From positions 179,878 through 243,877 of the forward strand of contig DISB01000010.1 in the NCBI GenBank assembly GCA_002421685.1: a stretch of DNA of 64,000 bases. The letters run 5' to 3'. The notes below the pieces were generated by a model. The model made no database searches. It was not told where the DNA came from and saw nothing but the letters and a program-made list of their open reading frames with translations. Made by a program: the position numbers and the translations under genes. Positions 16,671 to 25,163 of the stretch are shown here, in pieces. The DNA comes from Bacteroidetes bacterium UBA6221 (GTDB lineage: Bacteria; Bacteroidota; Bacteroidia; Chitinophagales; Chitinophagaceae). Each line of letters starts with the position of its first letter. Within the stretch, counting starts at the first letter, position 1.

Positions 16671-18635
16671 ATGAAATATATCGTTACACTTATCGCAAGT
16701 ATGGCTGTCTTTATGGCCAACAAGAGTCTTGCACAAACAGCCTTTTTCGAAGATTTTGAAGGCGTTACTACTCCGGCACTCCCTGCTTCCTGGGAAAATA
16801 AAAAGACAGGCACCATTGGGTGGGAAACTCATACAGGTAGTATCACTTTCCCTGGTAGTGGTGTGGATTGGTCTATAAAAACGCATACGCAATATGCCGT
16901 TGTCAACGACTGGAATAATGCATCGGATATAAATAACCCCAGCAGTTTAATAACACCATTGATAGATATGTCTGCATTAACAGTTCCATATCTTTCTTTC
17001 GATTATTATTTTGCGAGCGCGCGGGTGGGAAGTAACGTAGAGACATTCGCGGTACAGGCATCTATCGACAGCGGCAAGAGCTGGACTGCGATAAAATCGA
17101 TAACTACTGGGAATACCTACGAATGGCAAAAAGCCTATATTGACCTTTCTGCTTATATAGGTGAGGACTCGCTAATGCTGGCTTTTACCTATTCGGATAA
17201 GGGTGCCAAGATAATAGGTGTGGCAATAGATAATATTAAAGTGTATGACCCACCCGCAAGTGATATAGCTGTAACTACAGTAACGCCTGAAGTAGGTTCG
17301 TACAGGGAATTCGGACTGGCAGGAAGCAATATAACAATTGGTGGTAGTCTTTTTAACCAGGGTGCTGCGGCGGTAACGTCCTATACTATTCACTACCAGG
17401 CAGGTTCGGGGCCTATTGTTTCCGATCCTATAACCAGCGTAAATATTGCTCCATTCACGTCGGCTAATTTTACAGCGACAACACCGTGGACATTGCCTTC
17501 TACTGTCGGATCAACAGATATAAAACTTTGGATAGAACTTACCGGAGATGCCGATGCCACTAACGATAGTGGGACTACACAAATAACAGCGGCCCAGTTT
17601 ATACCCAAGAAAAAAATATTGGCTGAGGAAGCGACCGGTACATGGTGCGGTTGGTGCCCCCGTGGTGCAGTGTTTATGGACTCCGTTGCACATAGCGCTA
17701 CCCATAACCAAGGCTTCAGCCTGGTGGCCGTACATAACAGCGACCCTATGGTGGTATCGGCCTATGACGGCAAATTGGGCTCTTTGATTCAAGGTTACCC
17801 AAGTATGTCTATCGACCGCAGGATTGAAGTAGATCCTTCCGATATGTTTGATATCTATACAGACCACAAAGATGATTTTGGATATGCTGAAATAACACTG
17901 ACAGATGTTGCTGCCAGCGGTTTCAACTATTCGCTGAAAGTAACGGTAAAACCCGCCGTCGAAATGTCCGGTGACTACCGTCTCGCTTTGGCGCTGACAG
18001 AAGATGATGTAACAGGAACAGGAAATAGTTGGGCACAGGCTAACTACTATAGCTACCAGTCTCAGAATATACCCTTATCAGGAGCCGGGCTTGACTGGAA
18101 ACAGGAGACAAATCCGGTACCTGCTGAGAAAATGCGCTACAACCATGTGGCCAGGGCTATTATCCCCAGTCCTGATGGTGCTGCGGGTAGCCTGCCGGCA
18201 ACAATGACAGCGGGAACTACTTACGACTACACCTTCAATACAATTACACAACCATACTGGCACAGGTATAACGAAAACATGCATGCCGTGGTGATGCTGA
18301 TACGCGCTTCAGACGGTCATGTGCTGAACAGCAATAATATAGTCGTTCCCCTGGGATTGTCAGATGTTGATGCCGGTATAAATAACTTCAGGGTATTCCC
18401 CAACCCGACAAGCAGTGTGGCGTATGTAAACTTCTCGTTGGAAGCGAATTCGGATGTGAAAGTAATCGTTACCGATGCTATAGGCAGAACGGTGAATATT
18501 ATTGAGAGAAGCGACCTGGAGGCCGGTATGCACAGGCTGAATGTTGATATGTCTCAGCAGGCAAGCGGTGTGTACAATGTAACAATCCAGACCGAAAGCG
18601 GAAAGATATCTGCAAGATTATCTGTAGTGAAATAG
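16671..18635 (+). CDS. Exported Omp28-like thioredoxin-fold protein with choice-of-anchor and Por sorting domains
   Basis: The ATG at 16671 begins the signal peptide MKYIVTLIASMAVFMANKSLAQ; an upstream TTG in frame would spoil it. An N-terminal choice-of-anchor J-like domain (FFEDFEGVTTPALPASW, FDYYFASA) is followed by an Ig-like segment and an Omp28-type thioredoxin-like domain whose redox motif reads TGTWCGWCPRG (around residues 322-332). The C-terminus is a Por sorting domain (VFPNPTSSVAYVNF ... SGVYNVTIQTESGK), so export through the type IX system is expected. The CGWC motif suggests a disulfide or redox function at the cell surface; the target is unknown. It has its own strong terminator. 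Confidence 0.85.
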   Translation: MKYIVTLIASMAVFMANKSLAQTAFFEDFEGVTTPALPASWENKKTGTIGWETHTGSITFPGSGVDWSIKTHTQYAVVNDWNNASDINNPSSLITPLIDMSALTVPYLSFDYYFASARVGSNVETFAVQASIDSGKSWTAIKSITTGNTYEWQKAYIDLSAYIGEDSLMLAFTYSDKGAKIIGVAIDNIKVYDPPASDIAVTTVTPEVGSYREFGLAGSNITIGGSLFNQGAAAVTSYTIHYQAGSGPIVSDPITSVNIAPFTSANFTATTPWTLPSTVGSTDIKLWIELTGDADATNDSGTTQITAAQFIPKKKILAEEATGTWCGWCPRGAVFMDSVAHSATHNQGFSLVAVHNSDPMVVSAYDGKLGSLIQGYPSMSIDRRIEVDPSDMFDIYTDHKDDFGYAEITLTDVAASGFNYSLKVTVKPAVEMSGDYRLALALTEDDVTGTGNSWAQANYYSYQSQNIPLSGAGLDWKQETNPVPAEKMRYNHVARAIIPSPDGAAGSLPATMTAGTTYDYTFNTITQPYWHRYNENMHAVVMLIRASDGHVLNSNNIVVPLGLSDVDAGINNFRVFPNPTSSVAYVNFSLEANSDVKVIVTDAIGRTVNIIERSDLEAGMHRLNVDMSQQASGVYNVTIQTESGKISARLSVVK

Positions 18636-18654
18636 AAAGAATTGTTTTGGTAAA

Positions 18655-18681
18655 AAAACGCCGCAATCGTTGCGGCGTTTT
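18655..18681. terminator. Intrinsic terminator between convergent genes
   Basis: AAAACGCCGCAA (18655-18666) and TTGCGGCGTTTT (18670-18681) form a perfect 12-base stem with a TCG loop. A and T runs on both sides serve the convergent genes at 16671-18635 and 18684-19013. Confidence 0.9.
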
Positions 18682-18683
18682 TC

Positions 18684-19013
18684 TTACATCCCGAAATATT
18701 CAATCACGCATTTCTTCAGCAATATCTCCTGGGGCAGCAACCCCTGCTCTACGGGTTGTTTTATCATGCGGAAATGCGGCCAGCCGTCACCATCGCGACC
18801 GGTAAATTCATAATAACCTTCCTTGCTCAGCAGGGTGCATACGGCCACATGCATCAGGTCCTGCTTCTGCTCTTTGGTAAACTTGCCGGCAGGGTTTACA
18901 CCCACCTCGTTGATGCCTATCAGGTATAATATTCCCTCCATGTCGGGCAGCTTGCCAAACCTTTCCACCATCAGGGCTTCTACATTCCTCCAGCGTTCTA
19001 CTATTCTTTCCAT
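18684..19013 (-). CDS. Conserved hypothetical protein
   Basis: The ATG at 19013 gives a 109-residue protein (MERIVERWRNVEALM ... VIEYFGM). An in-frame ATG ten codons earlier lies upstream of the promoter element TAGCTTTG (19031-19038, minus strand), so the shorter form is preferred. The protein is soluble, without signal peptide or membrane segment, and has segments such as YLIGINEVG, FTKEQKQDLMHVAVCTLLS and GYYEFTGRDGDGWPHF. It looks like a compact alpha/beta protein of the kind found across Bacteroidota. I do not recognise a functional family. It is a single-gene unit. Confidence 0.75.
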   Translation of the reverse strand: MERIVERWRNVEALMVERFGKLPDMEGILYLIGINEVGVNPAGKFTKEQKQDLMHVAVCTLLSKEGYYEFTGRDGDGWPHFRMIKQPVEQGLLPQEILLKKCVIEYFGM

Positions 19014-19030
19014 AATTTTTTTCAGAAATG

Positions 19031-19038
19031 CAAAGCTA
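19031..19038 (-). promoter_or_regulatory. Promoter -7 element for the 18684-19013 gene
   Basis: The minus strand reads TAGCTTTG (plus strand CAAAGCTA), 17 bases before the chosen ATG. It argues for the start at 19013. Confidence 0.5.
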
Positions 19039-19187
19039 CGCATTTACAAGCCCACTTGTTGAGGTTGAAGGGACATCCGGGACAGGGCGGTTTAACGCAG
19101 TTTTAACAGCCATAATACGCTCCCGGTAATATTTTTGAAGACTGAAACATTTTTTACATCTTTCTGTTTCGTAAATTGACACCAGTT

Positions 19188-20198
19188 ATGGAAATACCAT
19201 CTTCAACATCAGTTGACATACGCGAATTGAACGAACGTATACACCAGGCCAGCGCCTTTATTGAGCTGCTGAACATGGAACTGAATAAGACCGTAGTAGG
19301 CCAGAAACATATGGTGGAACGCCTGATGATAGGTTTGCTGGCCAATGGCCACGTATTGCTGGAAGGCGTACCCGGCCTTGCAAAGACATTGGCCATCAAA
19401 TCGCTGGCAGCGGCTATTCATGCCAAGTTTGCACGCATACAGTTTACGCCCGACCTGCTGCCTGCTGACGTTCTGGGTACAATGGTGTACAATCCACAGG
19501 CGCATGAATTTGCTGTCCGCAAAGGGCCTATCTTCGCCAACTTCATACTGGCAGATGAGATTAACCGCGCCCCGGCCAAAGTACAAAGCGCCCTGCTTGA
19601 AGCCATGCAGGAGCGCCAGGTAACCATAGGCGATAGCACTTATAAACTTGAGGAACCGTTCCTGGTGCTGGCTACGCAAAACCCCATAGAGCAGGAAGGT
19701 ACCTATGAATTGCCCGAAGCGCAGGTGGACCGCTTTATGCTGAAGATTGTCATCTCATATCCTAAGAAAGAGGAAGAGCGCCACATCATACGTTATAACA
19801 TGAACCCAGACGGCATGCCCAAGATCAACCAGGTGGTGACACAGGATGATATATTGAAAGCCCGTCAATTGGTACGCGAAGTGTATATGGACGAGAAGAT
19901 CGAACAATATATCCTCGACATAGTCTTTGCTACCCGTTTCCCCGATGAGTACAAGCTGAAAGGCTTGAAGCCGCTTATCAGCTATGGAGCTTCGCCACGC
20001 GCCAGTATCAATCTTGCCCTGGCCGCCAAGGCATATGCATTTATTAAACGCCGCGGTTATGTAATACCGGAAGACGTGCGTGCTGTTTGCCACGATGTCA
20101 TGCGCCATCGCATAGGCGTCACCTACGAGGCGGAAGCCGAGAATGTGACCAGTGAGCAGATACTGAACGAAATATTGAATGCAGTAGAGGTGCCATAG
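19188..20198 (+). CDS. MoxR-family AAA+ ATPase
   Basis: The protein (336 residues from the ATG at 19188; an in-frame TTG lies 12 bases earlier) is a MoxR ATPase. It has Walker A GVPGLAKT (60-67), the MoxR-typical QFTPDLLPADVLGT, Walker B ILADEINRAPAKVQSALLEAMQE, sensor 1 ATQNP and the arginine finger region YELPEAQVDRFM. These proteins act as chaperone-like ATPases that mature metalloproteins or envelope complexes, usually beside DUF58 and VWA genes (bat operons). Here no such partner follows: a terminator lies 32 bases downstream and the next gene is unrelated, so it appears to be an orphan MoxR. Confidence 0.93.
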   Translation: MEIPSSTSVDIRELNERIHQASAFIELLNMELNKTVVGQKHMVERLMIGLLANGHVLLEGVPGLAKTLAIKSLAAAIHAKFARIQFTPDLLPADVLGTMVYNPQAHEFAVRKGPIFANFILADEINRAPAKVQSALLEAMQERQVTIGDSTYKLEEPFLVLATQNPIEQEGTYELPEAQVDRFMLKIVISYPKKEEERHIIRYNMNPDGMPKINQVVTQDDILKARQLVREVYMDEKIEQYILDIVFATRFPDEYKLKGLKPLISYGASPRASINLALAAKAYAFIKRRGYVIPEDVRAVCHDVMRHRIGVTYEAEAENVTSEQILNEILNAVEVP

Positions 20199-20229
20199 CC
20201 ACGATACCTCATCGCAGACTTATAGTATT

Positions 20230-20249
20230 ATCCCGCCTCATGGCGGGAT
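20230..20249 (+). terminator. Intrinsic terminator after the MoxR gene
   Basis: ATCCCGCC (20230-20237) pairs with GGCGGGAT (20242-20249) around TCAT, followed by TTT. Confidence 0.8.
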
Positions 20250-20300
20250 TTTCGTTGACTGGCTTCACCACTATTTAACGTTTTGAAAAGTTTAATCAGG

Positions 20301-20308
20301 TAACTTTG
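20301..20308 (+). promoter_or_regulatory. Promoter -7 element TAACTTTG upstream of 20335
   Basis: TAACTTTG matches TAnnTTTG, 26 bases before the ATG at 20335. A TTTTG at 20281-20285 is slightly too close (15 bases) to be a canonical -33. Confidence 0.45.
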
Positions 20309-20334
20309 CATCGCTGAAAGACGGGAAGACATTC

Positions 20335-20730
20335 ATGGTGGAAAAGAAACAATTGTTATTGAAGCAGGCCTGCATATTTGCTATGCTGGTAGCCATATGC
20401 TTCGTCGGCCCGTCCCTATCTGCCAGGAGGCACAATGCCAGGCATGAACAACTCTTGCCGGAAGTGTCCAGAGCAAGCAGCGATTGGGTACATACCCCGA
20501 TAGCAAAACAGGCAACAATATCTGGCGGCACCCAAACTGGTTGCGACCACGCACAGGAATTTAATGTTGCTGATCCGGCAGCGAAATTTATAGCGGGCGC
20601 CATTGCCAATACAGAGAATTTAGGGGTTAATTTACCCGTTACAATTTTTACGGGCAAAACTGCAATACAATTCTCCCGCCTGACCCTGCCGGGGTATTAT
20701 GCATTTCTTTTCAGGTACGCTTTGTTTTAG
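20335..20730 (+). CDS. Hypothetical exported or membrane-anchored small protein
   Basis: The 131-residue frame has one N-terminal hydrophobic segment (KQACIFAMLVAICFVGPSLSA, residues about 10-30) that could be a signal peptide or anchor, followed by a polar region rich in H, R, S and T, then FIAGAIANTENLGVNLPV and a hydrophobic C-terminus ending in YAFLFRYALF. It is preceded by a good promoter element and followed after 121 bases by the DedA gene, with which it may be co-transcribed. I recognise no family. The existence of the gene rests on the promoter, the hydrophobic N-terminus and the absence of a competing frame, so it is only moderately sure. Confidence 0.5.
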   Translation: MVEKKQLLLKQACIFAMLVAICFVGPSLSARRHNARHEQLLPEVSRASSDWVHTPIAKQATISGGTQTGCDHAQEFNVADPAAKFIAGAIANTENLGVNLPVTIFTGKTAIQFSRLTLPGYYAFLFRYALF

Positions 20731-20851
20731 AGCATTGCACTAACACTCCACACGGCCCTTTACCGGGGCTAATTTCACTTAATAACAAATAAAATAAGCC
20801 GCATGTACGGATGATGTACCGTTACGCCGCGCACAATAACATTCTGATTTT

Positions 20852-21538
20852 ATGATTGAATTTTTGCATAACCTGACCAATCCTGACTGGATAATGGCCC
20901 ACGGAGGGCTGTATATAGTGCTATTTATAATTTTTGCGGAAACAGGATTATTCGTCGGGTTTTTTCTGCCGGGCGATTCGCTGCTGTTTATTACCGGTAT
21001 CATTATTGCCAATACCGCATTGCCGGGAGTGGCCCCGGTAGTCAGCCTTGTTTACTGGCTTTTGCTCATTTCTTTTGCCGGAATCCTTGGTAACTTCGTA
21101 GGATATTGGTTTGGCAAAACATCGGGCGATATGCTGATGAAAAGAAAGGACACCTGGCTCTTCAAAAAGAAACACCTGGAGCACGCCAGGGAATTTTATA
21201 TGAAAAGAGGAGGCGCAGCAATTATTCTTGCGCGGTTTCTGCCGATTGTCAGGACCTTTGCCCCCATAGTAGCGGGTATGGTACGAATGGATTTTCGTAA
21301 ATTTTCATGGTATAATATTATAGGGTCTTTTGCGTGGGTGGTAAGTCTGGTAACTGCCGGCTACCTGCTGGGCGAGAATGCCTGGGTGAAAGACAACCTG
21401 GAAAAGATTATCCTGGCAATCGTCATCATTCCGCTGTTGCCTGTATTGGTGAAGCTGGTATTGGGTAAAAGACAAAAGGTACAGGTGATCCCGGTCGTCA
21501 GCGACGAACAGGTTGAGAAAAAAGGACAAGAGAATTAA
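20852..21538 (+). CDS. DedA-family membrane protein (VTT/SNARE-associated domain)
   Basis: The 228-residue protein shows the DedA pattern: an N-terminal amphipathic part, YIVLFIIFAETGLFVGFFLPGDSLLFITG with the conserved E and F-x-P-G-D-S/T (read in pieces at residues 22-50), GNFVGYWFGK, then FYMKRGGAAIILARFLPIVRTFAPIVAGM with the two functional arginines. It has four to five membrane segments. Recent work assigns lipid-carrier (undecaprenyl phosphate) or phospholipid flipping to this superfamily; which lipid applies here is not clear. The TerC gene begins 21 bases later, so they form an operon. Confidence 0.93.
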   Translation: MIEFLHNLTNPDWIMAHGGLYIVLFIIFAETGLFVGFFLPGDSLLFITGIIIANTALPGVAPVVSLVYWLLLISFAGILGNFVGYWFGKTSGDMLMKRKDTWLFKKKHLEHAREFYMKRGGAAIILARFLPIVRTFAPIVAGMVRMDFRKFSWYNIIGSFAWVVSLVTAGYLLGENAWVKDNLEKIILAIVIIPLLPVLVKLVLGKRQKVQVIPVVSDEQVEKKGQEN

Positions 21539-21559
21539 TGCTACTAAAAACCTAATGTT

Positions 21560-22354
21560 ATGGACTTTTTAATGCCTGACTTTGCAGACCCGGGAGTATG
21601 GATAAGCCTGCTTACGCTCTGCTTCCTGGAAATAATACTGGGGATTGATAATATTATCTTCATTTCTATAGTGGCGGGGAAACTGCCGGTTGCCCAGCAA
21701 CGTAAGGTACGTAACACAGGTTTGTTGTTGGCCATGGTTTTCAGGATAATGCTGTTGCTGACCATCAATTGGATAGTGAGCCTTACACAGCCCGTTATCA
21801 CGTTGCCGTCCATAAAAGGATTGTCGGATGGGGAGCTGCCACTGAGTTATAAGGATATGATACTTATAGCCGGTGGGCTATTCCTGATTGTAAAAAGTAC
21901 ACTGGAAATACACCATAAACTGAAAAAAGACGAGGCTGGTGAAAAATTTGCAGGAACGCAGAAAAAGGCAATCGGGGCGATATTGTTGCAAATTATACTT
22001 ATAGACGCCGTCTTTTCCTTCGATTCGATACTGACCGCCATTGGGCTGGTAGAAAGCATCATAATCATGATCATTGCGGTGGTGGTATCTATAGGTGTGA
22101 TGATGCTCTTTGCCGGGCCTGTTACCCGCATCGTTAACCGACAGCCTACTTTGCAGATGCTTGCACTTTCATTCCTTGTTGTGATAGGCGTGGTGCTTAT
22201 TGCTGGAGGCTTCCACCAGGAGGTAAGTAAGAGCATTATCTATTCTTGCCTGGCCTTCGCACTGGCCGTAGAATTCCTGAATATCAGGCTAAGGGGCAAG
22301 GAACAAAACATCAGGCTGAAAGACGCCGATGAAGCTGAGAAACAGGCGCAGTGA
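21560..22354 (+). CDS. TerC-family integral membrane protein
   Basis: The 264-residue protein has about seven membrane helices and both TerC acidic motifs, EIILGIDNIIF near residue 20 and DAVFSFDSILTAIG near residue 150. TerC relatives (Alx, YceF, MeeF/MeeY) are linked to manganese export or metalation of secreted enzymes, and TerC to tellurite resistance; metal transport is the likely role. It lies 21 bases downstream of the DedA gene and ends six bases before a long hairpin at 22360-22400. The charged cytoplasmic tail (KGKEQN ... DEAEKQ) is normal. Confidence 0.92.
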   Translation: MDFLMPDFADPGVWISLLTLCFLEIILGIDNIIFISIVAGKLPVAQQRKVRNTGLLLAMVFRIMLLLTINWIVSLTQPVITLPSIKGLSDGELPLSYKDMILIAGGLFLIVKSTLEIHHKLKKDEAGEKFAGTQKKAIGAILLQIILIDAVFSFDSILTAIGLVESIIIMIIAVVVSIGVMMLFAGPVTRIVNRQPTLQMLALSFLVVIGVVLIAGGFHQEVSKSIIYSCLAFALAVEFLNIRLRGKEQNIRLKDADEAEKQAQ

Positions 22355-22359
22355 TATAT

Positions 22360-22400
22360 ACCGTGCTACAGCCGCCGTGGCAAGGTGGCTGTAGCACGGT
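22360..22400. terminator. Long stem-loop between convergent genes
   Basis: ACCGTGCTACAGCC (22360-22373) and GGCTGTAGCACGGT (22387-22400) form a perfect 14-base stem around a 13-base loop. The U tract is poor on both sides, so it may be a Rho-independent terminator of weak type or a processing or stabilising structure. Confidence 0.6.
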
Positions 22401-22407
22401 TGTATTA

Positions 22408-22791
22408 TCAATCTCTGTTGGATACATCCAGTATCCTGAAACGTTTGAGGCCTGCCGGCACTTTCCATTGTACTTCCTCTCCTTTGCGAAAACCTATCAA
22501 TGCGGCGCCCATCGGCGTCAGGATGGATATCTTATTTTGATGCATATCGGCATGGGCCGGCATTACAATGGCAAATTCCAATACCTTATTGGTGTCCAGG
22601 TCCAGCACTGAAACTTTTGAACCCAACCGGACCGTATGCCGGGGAAATGCATCTTTGTTGACGATGACTGCCCGTTTCAGTTCCGACGACAGTGACATTT
22701 CATTCGGACTGGTGATTGATGAAATGTATGGCTTCAATAGTTGATAATCCTCTTCGGTTATTACAACCGGCTTTTCTTCATGTGTATTCAT
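22408..22791 (-). CDS. GreA/GreB C-terminal domain protein, Rnk-like
   Basis: The 127-residue protein lacks the GreA coiled-coil and has a short helical N-terminus followed by the FKBP-like GreA C-terminal domain: HTVRLGSKVSVLDLDTNK, FAIVMPAHADMH, KISILTPMGAALIGFRKGEEV. This layout is that of Rnk, which binds RNA polymerase and competes with GreA/DksA. The protein is cytoplasmic. It starts 11 bases after the glutamate synthase-like gene and is probably in its operon. Whether it acts on polymerase in this organism is an inference from the family. Confidence 0.85.
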   Translation of the reverse strand: MNTHEEKPVVITEEDYQLLKPYISSITSPNEMSLSSELKRAVIVNKDAFPRHTVRLGSKVSVLDLDTNKVLEFAIVMPAHADMHQNKISILTPMGAALIGFRKGEEVQWKVPAGLKRFRILDVSNRD

Positions 22792-22802
22792 AACATTCTT
22801 TT

Positions 22803-24374
22803 TTAATTGAGTATGCTGGCGTCAATGGATTTCTCCCTAAGCCTGCCTTCTTTATTATTGAAATATATCTCCTCGAAACTTTGTGTATGCAGCGCATCCG
22901 TTTTTCTGAAAAACTTAGAAGGCCGCACATCGGCCAGCGATGCAAAGCCGCAAGCTTCCATCAGTTCTGCCACGGCATGTATGGTGTTTTTATGATAGTT
23001 GGCAACACGTACTTTCTTATCTGTCACATCCAGGCCCTTGTACAGGGACGGTTGCTGTGTGGCTATGCCGACGGGGCAATGCCCACTGTCGCATTTCAGC
23101 GCCTGTATACATCCCAGCGAAAACATCATACCTCTTGCGCTGTAACATGCGGATGCTCCCAGCGACAAGACCTTTAGTATATCAAAGCCTGTAATTATTT
23201 TTCCCGCCGCTATCAGTTTAATGTCGTTGTTCAGGCCGCATATTTTCAGCGTAGCCGAAACAAAGGACAAAGCATCGTACAGTGGCATACCTAAGTGGTC
23301 TGTAAATTCCAGTGGAGCGGCGCCGGTCCCGCCTTCAGACCCGTCAATAGTAATAAAGTCAGGGATGATGCCTGTCATCATTATGGCATTGCATATATCG
23401 ATGAATTCCTGCTTATCTCCTATACATATTTTGAAACCCACCGGCTTGCCACCCGATAGCTTGCGCAGTTGTCCGATAAACTGTACCAGACCTACCGCAC
23501 CGGAAAAAGCGGTGTGCCCCGGTGGTGAAAACACTGTTGTGTGCGGGTCTATATTCCTGATCGCTGCTATCTCCGGCGTATTCTTCGCAGCCGGCAATAT
23601 GCCGCCGTGCCCCGGTTTGGCGCCTTGTGATAGCTTCAGCTCTATCATCTTCACCTCCTTCCTGCCGGCGTTTACTGTGAACAGCTCAGGAGAGAATCGC
23701 CCGGATTTGTCCCTGCACCCGAAATAACCTGTGCCTACCTGCCATACCAGGTCGCCGCCTTGCAGGTGGTATTCGCTGATGCCGCCTTCCCCGGTATTAT
23801 GCGCAAAACCGCCCAATGCGGCTCCATTGTTTAGCGAACTGATTGCCGTCTTGCTCAACGCACCGTAACTCATGGCCCCTATGTTCAGGATGCTCATATT
23901 GTAGGGCTGGCTGCATAATTTATTGCCTATGATTACCCTCAGGCCTTCTTCACTTACCTTTACAGGAAATACCGAGTGTGCCAACCACTCATGGCCGGGC
24001 ACGTTGGCATCTCCCTGCATTCCAAAAGCCACTGTTTGCTTCACGTTTTTTGCCCGCTGGTAAACGATGGACCGCTGACGCCTGTTGAAGGGCTTACCGT
24101 CCAGGTCAGATTCAAAGAAGTATTGTCTTAGCTCGGGACGTACCGACTCAAAGAGGTAACGTGCATATCCTAATATGGGATAGTTGCGCAAAACAGAATG
24201 CCCGCGCTGCCGGATATTCAGTACGGCCAAAACAGCGGTAAAGAGGGTAAAAGGCAATACCCACAACCAACTATAAGATATAGTTGCTGCCAGTATAATG
24301 ACTAAGATATTCAGGCCGGATATGCCTGTAACTATCATAGTCCTGGCTGAAACCTTTTGCAGATTCCACGACAT
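22803..24374 (-). CDS. FMN-binding glutamate synthase family protein
   Basis: The 523-residue protein has two N-terminal membrane segments (about residues 12-48) and then the FMN-barrel of glutamate synthase: KPGHGGILPAAK, GEGGISEYH, TIDGSEGGTGAAP, and a C-terminal Fe-S cysteine set seen as C-x-C-x-x-G-x-CPVGIATQ (ALKCDSGHCPVGIA). It lacks the N-terminal glutaminase domain and the C-terminal GXGXG domain of full GltB. Such short membrane-tethered forms are common; the substrate is unproven and true glutamate synthesis is doubtful. It is the first gene of a pair with the Rnk-like gene. Confidence 0.88.
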   Translation of the reverse strand: MSWNLQKVSARTMIVTGISGLNILVIILAATISYSWLWVLPFTLFTAVLAVLNIRQRGHSVLRNYPILGYARYLFESVRPELRQYFFESDLDGKPFNRRQRSIVYQRAKNVKQTVAFGMQGDANVPGHEWLAHSVFPVKVSEEGLRVIIGNKLCSQPYNMSILNIGAMSYGALSKTAISSLNNGAALGGFAHNTGEGGISEYHLQGGDLVWQVGTGYFGCRDKSGRFSPELFTVNAGRKEVKMIELKLSQGAKPGHGGILPAAKNTPEIAAIRNIDPHTTVFSPPGHTAFSGAVGLVQFIGQLRKLSGGKPVGFKICIGDKQEFIDICNAIMMTGIIPDFITIDGSEGGTGAAPLEFTDHLGMPLYDALSFVSATLKICGLNNDIKLIAAGKIITGFDILKVLSLGASACYSARGMMFSLGCIQALKCDSGHCPVGIATQQPSLYKGLDVTDKKVRVANYHKNTIHAVAELMEACGFASLADVRPSKFFRKTDALHTQSFEEIYFNNKEGRLREKSIDASILN

Positions 24375-24546
24375 GATTTAGTTATTTAAATAAATTGGAA
24401 AAAGGACTGTATGTAAACCCCGGGCGCTTATTGTATTTTCCTAACAGGCCGGGGCAATAGTATTAAAGTCCTTGAAGTTGGATATATAGTAGGCCTTATT
24501 GCAGAAGCAGTGAAATTGTCCGGCGTAATTGCTACATGCGGTACCG

Positions 24547-24567
24547 CTGTTCATCATTGATGAACAG
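24547..24567. promoter_or_regulatory. Perfect 21-base dyad, possible operator
   Basis: CTGTTCATCA (24547-24556), one central T, then TGATGAACAG (24558-24567) is a perfect inverted repeat. It lies in the 280-base gap, 173 bases upstream of the glutamate synthase-like gene and downstream of the FKBP-like gene (both minus strand). No U tract follows, so a protein-binding site is more likely than a terminator. Confidence 0.45.
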
Positions 24568-24654
24568 TCTGCATAATGTGTATGTAATCTACGCCGCATT
24601 GTATGCGAAGTTAACGATTCTTTTGTGTTGGATTTGTTAAAGGTTCAAACGGCG

Positions 24655-25125
24655 CTATTCCTTGCCGGGCGGTGGCATTTCACCTTTTGGTTCTAATGGT
24701 TTTACCCTAAGCAGCTTTACTGTGTAAGTGGCTGCCTGGCCGGTTCCGGGTTTCATCCAGGATTCTCTTGGGCTGCCCGCTTTCAGCATCGAATCTACAG
24801 ACATCATAATGGCTGTGCTGTCGCCCGGAGTCATCAGGGTCACGACGTACTGTATATCAGTCTTTGTAGTCGGCTGCTGCAGCATGAATCCCACAGGCTT
24901 GCCTTCGCCCGCTTCGCGCGAATTATATATCCGCTTACCATCTACATCTACGTACATATGTGTTTCTACATAGTCGCCAAACCGGGGCTGGGGTTCACCG
25001 GGTGCATCCAGCAGCATTTTGTAAGAGACGCCGCCGGGCAGTTGCATTGTTTCGCCCGTCGTCTGCGCCTGCGCTGAAAAACCGGCTGCAGCTATGCCGG
25101 CTAATATTAGTATTGCCTTCTTCAT
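24655..25125 (-). CDS. Exported FKBP-like protein
   Basis: The 156-residue protein has a signal peptide (MKKAILILAGIAAAGFSAQAQ) and a region with the rough shape of an FKBP-type peptidyl-prolyl isomerase: LPGGVSYKMLLDAPGEPQPRFGDYVETH, read in pieces, then the flap-like NSREAGEGKPVGFML and VTLMTPGDSTAIMMSVD. The key aromatic active-site residues of FKBP are not clearly kept, so activity is uncertain. The C-terminal tail is proline-rich (MPPPGKE). It starts 38 bases after murA and could be read from the DUF4290-murA transcript. Periplasmic or lipid-free outer location is expected. Confidence 0.7.
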   Translation of the reverse strand: MKKAILILAGIAAAGFSAQAQTTGETMQLPGGVSYKMLLDAPGEPQPRFGDYVETHMYVDVDGKRIYNSREAGEGKPVGFMLQQPTTKTDIQYVVTLMTPGDSTAIMMSVDSMLKAGSPRESWMKPGTGQAATYTVKLLRVKPLEPKGEMPPPGKE

Positions 25126-25163
25126 GTTATACCAAAATAAGGGTTTCTTATGTTAGCATTTTG

